Part shown: piece after piece, positions 1 to 6,286 of the stretch
How the letters are laid out: each line of letters starts with the position of its first letter
How positions within the stretch are numbered: the first letter of the stretch is position 1
NCBI GenBank assembly: GCA_913046125.1
Contig: CAJWRL010000027.1
Location: forward strand, 1 to 9,745
Source of the DNA: an uncultured Gammaproteobacteria bacterium
Lineage (GTDB): Bacteria; Pseudomonadota; Gammaproteobacteria; GCA-002705445; GCA-002716945
Length of the DNA stretch: 9,745 nt
Direction: 5' to 3'
Notes under the pieces: generated by a model
Told to the model about the DNA's origin: nothing
What the model saw: the letters and a program-made list of their open reading frames with translations, nothing else
Databases searched by the model: none
Program-made: the position numbers and the translations under genes

Positions 1-265
1 GGATTTCATTTATAGACTCATAAGTTGTGCCATAAAAGTTATCATAAACATTTTGTGACTCGATAAATTTATTATTTTTTTTGTTCTTGATGAATTCATC
101 TTTAGATATAAAGTGGTAATCTTGACCGTCCACCTCTCCTGATCGTATATCTCTCGTTGTGTAAGAAACTGTCTGTTCTAGAAATGAATATGTCTGACAT
201 AGTTCTCTTACTAGTGATGTTTTTCCGCACCCTGAGGGTGCACTTATGATGAAAATATTCGACAT
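1..265 (-). CDS. gmk: Guanylate kinase, N-terminal part (cut by left window edge)
   Basis: Guanylate kinase transfers phosphate from ATP to GMP, giving GDP, in the cytoplasm. Reading the minus strand from the ATG at 265 gives 88 residues that remain open to the window edge. The P-loop is APSGCGKTS at residues 9-17. It is followed by the GMP-binding stretch VSYTTRDIRSGEVDGQDYHF (residues 33-52), and then by FIESQNVYDNFYGT (67-80), which matches the family's FxExAxVxGNxYGT pattern. A family member is usually about 200 residues, so well over half lies outside the window. A modest ribosome binding site, AGGA, sits three bases upstream of the ATG. The gene is divergent from the membrane protein starting at 321, with 55 bases between them. 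The identification is firm from the motifs; nothing can be said about the missing C-terminal half. Confidence 0.95.
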   Translation of the reverse strand, partial: MSNIFIISAPSGCGKTSLVRELCQTYSFLEQTVSYTTRDIRSGEVDGQDYHFISKDEFIKNKKNNKFIESQNVYDNFYGTTYESINEI

Positions 266-309
266 ATATCCTGTTAAATTTTAGAATCATAGTTTATCAT
301 AAGTTCCAT

Positions 310-317
310 AGGAGAGG
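310..317 (+). promoter_or_regulatory. Ribosome binding site of the 321-983 membrane protein
   Basis: AGGAGAGG lies three bases before the ATG at 321 (the GGAG core is six bases away). It is one of the two strongest Shine-Dalgarno matches in the window and supports 321 as the start codon. Confidence 0.75.
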
Positions 318-320
318 TAT

Positions 321-983
321 ATGGGTGATCCATGGAAATCAATTACACCCAAGGGTGTTCAGGCTTTTGTAAATGCATCAATTGCAACATTAATAGTATG
401 GTTAACTGTTGAAAACCATCTTGCAATGGTTGCTAATTTACTTGTTGACCTGCTCTCATCAAAAACTTTTGGGCTGATAGTTTACTATGCTATCGCTCTA
501 ATTATTCTTTACAAACTTCTATATAAAAGAAGTTCATATGACGTAAATGAGAAGCGCGCAACTAAGTTTGCTATAATTTCTATGATTTTAATTTGGCTAG
601 TCTGGGAGGGCTATCTGTCATTCCTCGCAATTCCACTTGGCATGATAGGAATATTTCCAGCTCTTGCAAACTCACTAATAGTTGGTACCGTTATTTTTAC
701 GATATTCATCACTGTTTATTATGGCTTGCACGGGAAATACTTCACTACCCTAATGCTAGAACACATGCCATGGGTGATAGCTCCTGATAAGTTCCTACCA
801 TTTTTTTGGCTATGGATTAACGCTATTATGGCTGGGATATTAAATGTATTTGATGTTAATGCGTTTTGGTATTTTGTTAACTTATTCTTCATTTTCCTAT
901 TGCCATCTTTATTCATAGGGACTAAGGTTCAAGAAAAACATGGGTTGAGAATAAAAAAACAAGACGACTATTTTGATGATTAA
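321..983 (+). CDS. Unrecognised polytopic inner-membrane protein
   Basis: I do not recognise a family for this 220-residue protein. It is strongly hydrophobic, with about six likely membrane-spanning stretches near residues 16-40, 50-67, 81-110, 111-136, 158-177 and 181-200. The short N-terminus and the charged tail (residues 201-220, rich in Lys and Asp, ending DDYFDD) are probably soluble. The loop around 137-158 holds KYFTTLMLEHMPWVIAPDKF. It is rich in aromatic residues and has two His (137, 148), but no recognisable metal-binding or catalytic motif. There is no obvious signal peptide beyond the first membrane span. The start is supported by AGGAGAGG upstream. It is divergent from gmk and convergent with the LETM1-like gene, with one base between stop codons. 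A transporter or structural membrane role is possible but would be a guess. That it is a real gene is well supported by length, ribosome binding site and composition. Confidence 0.8.
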   Translation: MGDPWKSITPKGVQAFVNASIATLIVWLTVENHLAMVANLLVDLLSSKTFGLIVYYAIALIILYKLLYKRSSYDVNEKRATKFAIISMILIWLVWEGYLSFLAIPLGMIGIFPALANSLIVGTVIFTIFITVYYGLHGKYFTTLMLEHMPWVIAPDKFLPFFWLWINAIMAGILNVFDVNAFWYFVNLFFIFLLPSLFIGTKVQEKHGLRIKKQDDYFDD

Positions 984-984
984 A

Positions 985-1317
985 TCATTTTCTGTACTTT
1001 TCAGGGATAATATCTATCCCAAGCTTTTCTCCTAATTTAACTATAAATGCAATAGCCAGCAACCCTCCCGGAAGTACAAATACACCTGCTAGACCGAGTC
1101 CTTTAAGTAAATCAGAAAACTGTTTATTTGCTTGATCAAGCTCTTCTTTTGTAATTTTTTCGTTGTTAGTAACATACTTCTGATAAATCTTTAACATTTC
1201 ATTAGATTCTCTTGTCTCATCTGCAAGAATAGACTTAATTTTGGCTAATGAACCTCTAATATTTTCATTTCCTTTGATCAGAGATGAATAAATTTTTTCA
1301 AAAATATTAATATCCAT
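985..1317 (-). CDS. Small LETM1-like membrane protein
   Basis: This is a 110-residue protein. Residues 1-66 are charged and probably helical or coiled-coil. They are followed by one hydrophobic stretch at about 74-93, LGLAGVFVLPGGLLAIAFIV. The protein ends in the basic tail KLGEKLGIDIIPEKYRK. The order 'FxxLLK..G..GVFxLPGG.....x.KLG...GIDIxPxxxRK' resembles the LETM1 family core, in which a membrane helix with a Pro-Gly kink is followed by a conserved 'LP-S-F/Y-R' element. Mitochondrial LETM1 acts in K+/H+ or Ca2+ exchange and ribosome binding, and bacterial members are poorly characterised. This copy has only the membrane core and lacks the long C-terminal ribosome-binding-like part. The assignment is from recalled motif pattern alone. 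The gene is convergent with 321-983 and divergent from the Sel1 gene. No strong Shine-Dalgarno sequence precedes its ATG. Confidence 0.55.
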   Translation of the reverse strand: MDINIFEKIYSSLIKGNENIRGSLAKIKSILADETRESNEMLKIYQKYVTNNEKITKEELDQANKQFSDLLKGLGLAGVFVLPGGLLAIAFIVKLGEKLGIDIIPEKYRK

Positions 1318-1361
1318 GTTTAATGTAATACTCCGGATGCTCTAATGATATACAATGTAAT

Positions 1362-1835
1362 ATGGCTAAATTATTTTTACTAGTATTATTAATCCTGTTA
1401 AGCCACATAAACGATGTGCTTGCTTCTGATGACATTGGGTATAAGTATTATCTCAAAGGCGAGTATCAGAATGCTTTGAAAGTTTGGACACAAGAGTTAA
1501 ATGAAGGGAAAAGAGAGGCGATGTATAATATTGCCTTGTTGTATTTTTTTGGAAAGGGAGTTGAAAAAAATCTACCCCTAGCTTACGAATATTGTAAAAA
1601 AGCAGCCTACAAAGGCTCAGCAAGAGCTATGAACAATTTGGCATATATGTACATGAGAGGATTGGGTACAAAAAAAAATTATATGTCTGCGTACGCATGG
1701 TCGGAAATTGCTATTGAGAATGGATATAACTCCAAAAAACTAAGAGATGATGCTAGTATGCATTTAACACCTGCAATGCATTATGATGTTCATGAGTTTA
1801 TAAATCAGCTAAAAAAGGAGATTAAGCGTGACTAA
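1362..1835 (+). CDS. Secreted Sel1-repeat (TPR-like) protein
   Basis: This 157-residue protein has a clear Sec signal peptide: Lys3, a hydrophobic core at residues 4-14, and a likely signal peptidase I site after VLA (19-21). It lacks a lipobox Cys, so it should be a soluble periplasmic protein. The mature part contains about two and a half Sel1-like repeats. They lie at roughly 27-52 (YLKGEYQNALKVWTQ, degenerate), 52-87 (AMYNIALLYFFGKGVEKN) and 88-123 (RAMNNLAYMYMRGLGTKKNY). Each full repeat shows the A-x-x-x-L-A/G-x-x-Y-x-x-G-x-G-V/T pattern. Sel1 repeats form alpha-alpha hairpins that usually mediate protein-protein contacts; the partner is unknown. The ATG at 1362 gives a complete signal peptide but has no good Shine-Dalgarno sequence. 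The last eight bases overlap apaG, so the two are probably co-transcribed, although no functional link is known. Confidence 0.85.
   Translation: MAKLFLLVLLILLSHINDVLASDDIGYKYYLKGEYQNALKVWTQELNEGKREAMYNIALLYFFGKGVEKNLPLAYEYCKKAAYKGSARAMNNLAYMYMRGLGTKKNYMSAYAWSEIAIENGYNSKKLRDDASMHLTPAMHYDVHEFINQLKKEIKRD
1815..1820 (+). promoter_or_regulatory. Ribosome binding site that fixes the GTG start of apaG
   Basis: AAGGAG is seven bases upstream of the GTG at 1828, inside the end of the Sel1 gene. It supports the GTG start of apaG and suggests translation coupled to the preceding gene. Confidence 0.75.
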
Positions 1836-2199
1836 CCATATAGAAATTGATGTTGAAACTACGTATTTGAGTAGTGAGTCTAATCCTGATGAAAATAAAT
1901 ATTATTTTTTGTACACTGTTTTAATAAAGAACAATGGAGATAAAAAGACGAAGCTATTATCAAGACATTGGGTAATCAAAGATGATAACGGTAAGGTTCA
2001 AGATGTCAAAGGAGAGGGTGTAATAGGAGAGCAGCCTGAGATCAAACCCGGTGAAGAATTTCAATATACCAGCGGAACTATGATAGAAACATCTTTTGGA
2101 ACCATGAAAGGTAGTTACCATATGATAGACGATGAGGATAATTATTTTGATGCTGTAATACCTGAATTTATTCTCTCAATTCCTAGAGTGATTCACTAA
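1828..2199 (+). CDS. apaG: ApaG (DUF525) protein
   Basis: This 123-residue protein matches the ApaG family, a single fibronectin-III-like beta-sandwich domain, over its full length. Diagnostic stretches are LLSRHWVIKDDNGKVQDVKG (43-62), GEGVIGEQPEIKPGEEFQYT (62-81), and SFGTMKGSYHM (89-99) near the C-terminus. ApaG proteins have been linked to Co2+/Mg2+ homeostasis by the Salmonella corD phenotype, but their biochemical role is unsettled. The start is GTG at 1828, supported by AAGGAG seven bases upstream. The gene overlaps the Sel1 gene by eight bases. Its stop overlaps the folA stop by four bases on the opposite strand. In E. coli apaG sits between rsmA and apaH, and apaH is convergent with folA. 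Here apaG itself meets folA, and neither apaH nor rsmA is present. Confidence 0.95.
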   Translation: MTNHIEIDVETTYLSSESNPDENKYYFLYTVLIKNNGDKKTKLLSRHWVIKDDNGKVQDVKGEGVIGEQPEIKPGEEFQYTSGTMIETSFGTMKGSYHMIDDEDNYFDAVIPEFILSIPRVIH

Positions 2200-2675
2200 A
2201 CTTTGTAAGATAAGTAAGAATAGGAAAATTTATTTTCAAGGTCGTAATTCCTAGTCTCGTTTATGAGAGTCCATTTTTTTGAATCATATTCTGGAAAATA
2301 AGTGTCACCAGGAAAAGCTTTGTGAATGACTGTTAGGTAAAGATAATCGCAACGCTTCAATGCCATTTCATAAATTGTAGACCCCCCTATAATGAAAATA
2401 TCTTTACCTTCATCACATTGACTTAGAGCCAAATCAAAAGAGCTCTCAACTATTGCACCGTCTGCTTGAAAAGATTTGTTATTAGAAATTATGATGTTTC
2501 TCCTTCCCTCAAGGACTTTACCTATAGACTCAAAAGTTTTACGTCCCATTACTACATTATGGCCCATTGTAATGTCCTTAAATCTTTTAAGTTCACCGCG
2601 AATAAACCATGGAATTTTTCCTTTGTCTCCAATTACTCTATTAGTGCTTAAAGCAGCTATAATCTTTATTGACAC
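2196..2675 (-). CDS. folA: Dihydrofolate reductase
   Basis: FolA reduces dihydrofolate to tetrahydrofolate with NADPH, recycling the product of ThyA. At 159 residues it is the same length as the E. coli enzyme. Visible landmarks are IAALSTNRVIGDKGKIPW (5-23), VMGRKTFESIGKVLEGRRNI (42-61, NADPH and folate contacts) and IFIIGGSTIY (93-102). The acidic residue that helps protonate the substrate, Asp27 in E. coli, is Glu28 here (RGELKRF). Glu at this position is found in some other DHFRs, so activity is expected. The start is GTG at 2675. It is the only plausible start that keeps the conserved first strand, five bases after the thyA stop and without a strong Shine-Dalgarno sequence, which suggests translational coupling. 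It is the last gene of lgt-thyA-folA and its stop overlaps that of apaG. Confidence 0.96.
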   Translation of the reverse strand: MSIKIIAALSTNRVIGDKGKIPWFIRGELKRFKDITMGHNVVMGRKTFESIGKVLEGRRNIIISNNKSFQADGAIVESSFDLALSQCDEGKDIFIIGGSTIYEMALKRCDYLYLTVIHKAFPGDTYFPEYDSKKWTLINETRNYDLENKFSYSYLSYKV

Positions 2676-2680
2676 GAGTG

Positions 2681-3475
2681 CTATACCGATACGGGTGCTT
2701 TTATATGATCATGAGAATCATAATTTGTTAGTTTAAAGTCATCAAACTGATATGAAAAGATATCATCGCGCTTATTTAAAATTACTAATTCAGGCAGTTT
2801 TTTGGGTTCACGTGTCAACTGAAGTTTTGCTTGATCAATATGGTTGGTATATAGATGTGCATCCCCAAGAGTATGAATGAAATCACCTAGATCAAAACTT
2901 AGAGTCTTTGCAATCATCGAAGCTAAAAGAGCATATGATGCGATATTAAATGGAACGCCTAAAAATACATCTGCGCTCCTCTGATACAGTTGGCAAGAAA
3001 GTTTGTTATCAACAACATAAAACTGAAATAGCGCATGGCATGGCGGTAAATTCATATCAGATAAATCACCAACATTCCATGATGAAACTATATGTCTTCT
3101 AGAATCTGGTTCATTTTTGAGCGTATTCATTAAATTTGATATTTGATCGATACTTTCACCCTTAGAATTTCTCCACGAACGCCATTGAACTCCATAAATT
3201 CTTCCAAGATCACCATTTTCATCAGCCCACTCATCCCATATCGTAATACCATTTTCATTAAGATACTTAATGTTTGAGTCTCCCTTTAAAAACCATAAGA
3301 GCTCGTGAACAATAGAAGGGAAATGAATTTTTTTCGTGGTAACTAAAGGAAAGCCCTCAGATAAGTTAAATCTCATTTGATGTCCAAAATAAGATATTGT
3401 TCCCGTACCAGTTCTATCCTGCTTTTTCACACCTCGCTCTAAGAGTAATTTCAATAAGTCTTGATATTGTCTCAT
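2681..3475 (-). CDS. thyA: Thymidylate synthase
   Basis: ThyA methylates dUMP to dTMP using 5,10-methylene-tetrahydrofolate, giving dihydrofolate. At 264 residues it has exactly the E. coli length, and the key residues fall at E. coli numbering. These are Arg21 (DRTGTGT), Arg126-Arg127 (DSRRHIV), the nucleophile Cys146 (LPPCHALFQFYV), Arg166 and Asp169 (QRSADVFLGVPFN), Asn177, and His207/Tyr209 (GDAHLYTNH). The C-terminus KAPVSV matches the family's closing tail. The ATG at 3475 overlaps the lgt stop as ATGA, with AAAGG four bases upstream inside lgt, so its translation is probably coupled to lgt. folA follows after five bases. The lgt-thyA pairing is conserved in E. coli and relatives. No sign of damage. 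Confidence 0.98.
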   Translation of the reverse strand: MRQYQDLLKLLLERGVKKQDRTGTGTISYFGHQMRFNLSEGFPLVTTKKIHFPSIVHELLWFLKGDSNIKYLNENGITIWDEWADENGDLGRIYGVQWRSWRNSKGESIDQISNLMNTLKNEPDSRRHIVSSWNVGDLSDMNLPPCHALFQFYVVDNKLSCQLYQRSADVFLGVPFNIASYALLASMIAKTLSFDLGDFIHTLGDAHLYTNHIDQAKLQLTREPKKLPELVILNKRDDIFSYQFDDFKLTNYDSHDHIKAPVSV

Positions 3476-4245
3476 GATACCTTTCTATACATAATAACTA
3501 CGCCCAACAAGATCATCGGAATGCTCAGGAGATGTCCCATCGTAACCCAATCATAATAGATATATCCGATATGTGCATCAGGAATTCTAACGAACTCTAC
3601 AGTAAATCTAAATATACCGTAAAAAAATAAAAAACAACCACTTATGAAGCCATGAACTGGTTTTGTAGATTTTATAATCGATAAAATAATAAATAATACT
3701 ATACCCTCTAAAAATGCTTCATAAATCATGGATGGATGTCTTGGATACTCATCAACTTTTGTAAAAATGACTCCCCATGATCCAGAAGTCTTCAATCCAT
3801 ATAACTCAGAGTTTATGAAATTTCCTAATCTTCCAAAAAAGAGACCAATGGGAGCATATAAAGATATTATGTCTGTTAGATTGAAAAGATCGGTTTGGTA
3901 TTTTCTTGAAAAATAAACTGATCCTATAACACCTCCAATAAGACCTCCATGAAAGGACATTCCTCCCTCCCATAAATAAAATATTTTTTGAATATTTGAG
4001 GCGAAATAGCTTAAGTCATAAAAAATTACGTAACCAAGTCTCCCCCCAATTATTGCAAATAACAATATAACTATTGTCAATTTTTCAGCAGCGGGCAGCT
4101 CTAAGCCTATATTTTTGTTTTTAGAGGCACTTACAATTAAATAGTCTATAATAACGAAGGAAATTGCATACATAAAGCCATACCAATATAGTTTTATGCC
4201 AAAAACTTCTAGCATGATAGGACTGATATTGTGAATGTATGTCAT
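3472..4245 (-). CDS. lgt: Prolipoprotein diacylglyceryl transferase
   Basis: Lgt transfers a diacylglyceryl group from phosphatidylglycerol to the lipobox Cys of prolipoproteins in the inner membrane, the first step of lipoprotein maturation. The protein has 257 residues and about seven membrane spans. Landmarks are YWYGFMYAISF (20-30, with the equivalent of Tyr26), GGRLGYVIFYD (67-77), GGMSFHGGLIGG (94-105; His99 corresponds to the essential E. coli His103), and the Lgt signature GRLGNFINSELYG (138-150; Arg139, Asn142 and Glu147 conserved). RHPSMIYEAFLEG (169-181) and FRFTVEFVR (212-220) follow. It is the first gene of an operon, with its stop overlapping the thyA start by four bases. The divergent DUF255 gene starts only 37 bases away, so any promoter must be very compact or lie within the neighbouring coding sequence. 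Confidence 0.97.
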   Translation of the reverse strand: MTYIHNISPIMLEVFGIKLYWYGFMYAISFVIIDYLIVSASKNKNIGLELPAAEKLTIVILLFAIIGGRLGYVIFYDLSYFASNIQKIFYLWEGGMSFHGGLIGGVIGSVYFSRKYQTDLFNLTDIISLYAPIGLFFGRLGNFINSELYGLKTSGSWGVIFTKVDEYPRHPSMIYEAFLEGIVLFIILSIIKSTKPVHGFISGCFLFFYGIFRFTVEFVRIPDAHIGYIYYDWVTMGHLLSIPMILLGVVIMYRKVS

Positions 4246-4282
4246 TGATGATTTAAGATTATAACAGTTTGAATATAGATAT

Positions 4283-6280
4283 ATGAAACAAATAAATAGA
4301 CTTGATAGTGAGAAAAGCCTTTACCTAAAGCAACACGCAGATAATCCTGTGTTCTGGTACCCCTGGGGTGATGAGGCATTTGCTGAGGCGAGAAGATCAA
4401 ATAAACCAATAATGTTATCGATTGGATATTCAGCATGTCATTGGTGTCATGTTATGGCCCATGAATCGTTCGAAGATCAAGAAACCGCAGATATACTGAA
4501 TAATAATTTTATTAATATCAAGGTCGATAGAGAAGAAAGGCCTGATATCGACAAAATATATCAAATGTCACAATCTATAATAACTGGGAAAAATGGTGGC
4601 TGGCCACTGACTATATTTATGGATCATGAAAAATTTCCTTTTTTTGGAGGAACATATTTTCCAAAAGAGGATAAATATGGAATGCTGTCATTCAAAAAAA
4701 TCCTCACACGAGTGAAAGAATTCTATGAAAATAATAAGGAAGATATTAAAAATCAAAATCTTAATGTGCTCGAAGTTTTCAAAAGACTGAACTTGAGAGA
4801 GACAGAAGCCGTGAAAATTAATCACGATATAGTTGATAAACTAAAATTACAGCTTGATTCAATTACTGATACTATAAATGGAGGTTTCGGCTCTGCTCCT
4901 AAGTTTCCTCAATTCCCTTCGTTATCTTTCTGCATTAATAACTCTTCAACAAAATTAGAAAACAAAAAAATAAAACATACGCTTGATAGAATGTGTACCA
5001 GCGGTATTAATGATTATGTGGATGGTGGGTTCTATAGATATTCTGTTGACGATCTTTGGATGATTCCACATTTTGAAAAAATGTTATATGACAATGGTCC
5101 TATGATGAGTATCCTTTGTGATAGTTATGTAAAGTTTGGTGATGCTCTCTATATCGATAAAGCTAAAGAGATTTATAACTGGGCAAGGATTTTTATGACA
5201 TCTGAAGAGGGTGTATTTTATTCGACGATTGATGCTGACTCGGAGGGTTCAGAGGGTAAATACTATGTTTTTTCAGATGACGAACTTAAAAAAACATTAG
5301 AGAAGGAAGAAATTGATTTGCTTAATGAATACCTCTTGGATTTAAATAAACCCAACTTTGAAGGAAATCATCACTTACACCTTCATAGAAAAAAAGAAAA
5401 TGATTTCAAAGAGAATAAGCAAAAGTTTATGCCTATCTTTAAGAAACTTTCTGCTAATAGAAAACAGAAAGTGCTTCCTAGTGTGGATAAAAAGATTCTG
5501 CTATCGTGGAACTGTCTTTATATAAAAGGGCTCATTAAGTTATACAAAATTACGAAAGAAGAAAATATTCTAAAAGCAATCAACAAAGCTCTAGATTTCA
5601 TAACTAACCGTATGGTATCAAGCGAGACTATTTACTCGTGTTTTAATGAGGAGCCGTGTTTTCCTGGTTATCTAGATGATTATGCGCTGCTTGGCTCAGT
5701 CTTAATTGATTATCTTTCAATAGAATGGAATCAAAATTATTACGATACCTGCATGAGAGTGTGTGATGACTTGATGAACAATTTTGAAGATAAGGAGAAA
5801 GGAGGTTTCTTCTTTACATCGGACCAACATGAACAATTATTTTACCGTCCAAAGTCAATCAGTGATGACTCGGTACCATCTGGGCTTGTATATGCAACAG
5901 ACATGCTGTTGTATATGGGATTCATCTCAGGAAATCAAAAATATATTGAAGCTGCTTATGGAGCACTAGATTTTATCTATAAATCAATTGACGATAATTT
6001 AACATCTAGTGTCAGTGCTATAAATCTTCTCCGTGAAGATAATCTAGAGAAAGAGATTATTATAGTTAGGACTAATAAAAAAACTTGGGAAAAGATTACT
6101 GACTCAGAAGAATACTATGGCAGGTGTATTATATTCATTGAAAATGAATTACAAAATCTCCCAGACTACATAGCGTATAAGGAATCAAAAGGTGAATTTA
6201 CATCTTATCACTGCAAGGGTATGACTTGCCAAACACCAAAGTTATCTTTTGAAGATTTCATAGATTCTTTAAAGACTTAA
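4283..6280 (+). CDS. DUF255 thioredoxin-fold / six-hairpin protein (YyaL/SPATA20 family)
   Basis: This 665-residue protein matches the YyaL/spermatogenesis-associated protein 20 family along its length. Residues 1-165 form the DUF255 thioredoxin-like domain. It contains KSLYLKQHADNPVFWYPWG (11-29), the active-site-like CHWCHVM (Cys52, Cys55), VDREERPDID (81-90), GGWPLTIFMD (105-114) and FGGTYFP (121-127). The rest resembles an alpha/alpha six-hairpin barrel of the N-acylglucosamine 2-epimerase type. It carries GGFGSAPKFPQFP (200-212), GGFYRYSVDD (248-257), PHFEKMLYDN (262-271), DADSEG (317-322), SWN (408-410) and LDDYALL (464-470). There is no signal peptide, so it should be cytoplasmic. Its reaction is not known, and the CxxC need not be redox active. 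An in-frame stop at 4262 rules out a longer N-terminus. It probably shares a transcript with the acyltransferase six bases downstream. Confidence 0.93.
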   Translation: MKQINRLDSEKSLYLKQHADNPVFWYPWGDEAFAEARRSNKPIMLSIGYSACHWCHVMAHESFEDQETADILNNNFINIKVDREERPDIDKIYQMSQSIITGKNGGWPLTIFMDHEKFPFFGGTYFPKEDKYGMLSFKKILTRVKEFYENNKEDIKNQNLNVLEVFKRLNLRETEAVKINHDIVDKLKLQLDSITDTINGGFGSAPKFPQFPSLSFCINNSSTKLENKKIKHTLDRMCTSGINDYVDGGFYRYSVDDLWMIPHFEKMLYDNGPMMSILCDSYVKFGDALYIDKAKEIYNWARIFMTSEEGVFYSTIDADSEGSEGKYYVFSDDELKKTLEKEEIDLLNEYLLDLNKPNFEGNHHLHLHRKKENDFKENKQKFMPIFKKLSANRKQKVLPSVDKKILLSWNCLYIKGLIKLYKITKEENILKAINKALDFITNRMVSSETIYSCFNEEPCFPGYLDDYALLGSVLIDYLSIEWNQNYYDTCMRVCDDLMNNFEDKEKGGFFFTSDQHEQLFYRPKSISDDSVPSGLVYATDMLLYMGFISGNQKYIEAAYGALDFIYKSIDDNLTSSVSAINLLREDNLEKEIIIVRTNKKTWEKITDSEEYYGRCIIFIENELQNLPDYIAYKESKGEFTSYHCKGMTCQTPKLSFEDFIDSLKT

Positions 6281-6286
6281 TTAAAG

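Noticed and set aside
102..290. 62-residue minus-strand reading frame at the left end
   Set aside because: It lies in a different frame over guanylate kinase, whose own frame (start 265) shows the P-loop and GMP-binding motifs. This frame has no family features.
2466..2736. Plus-strand reading frames of 61 and 86 residues opposite folA
   Set aside because: They are antisense to folA and the thyA end, show no motif and have no ribosome binding site.
4242..4436. 64-residue minus-strand frame across the lgt/DUF255 gap
   Set aside because: It overlaps the conserved start of the DUF255 domain on the other strand and has no recognisable features.
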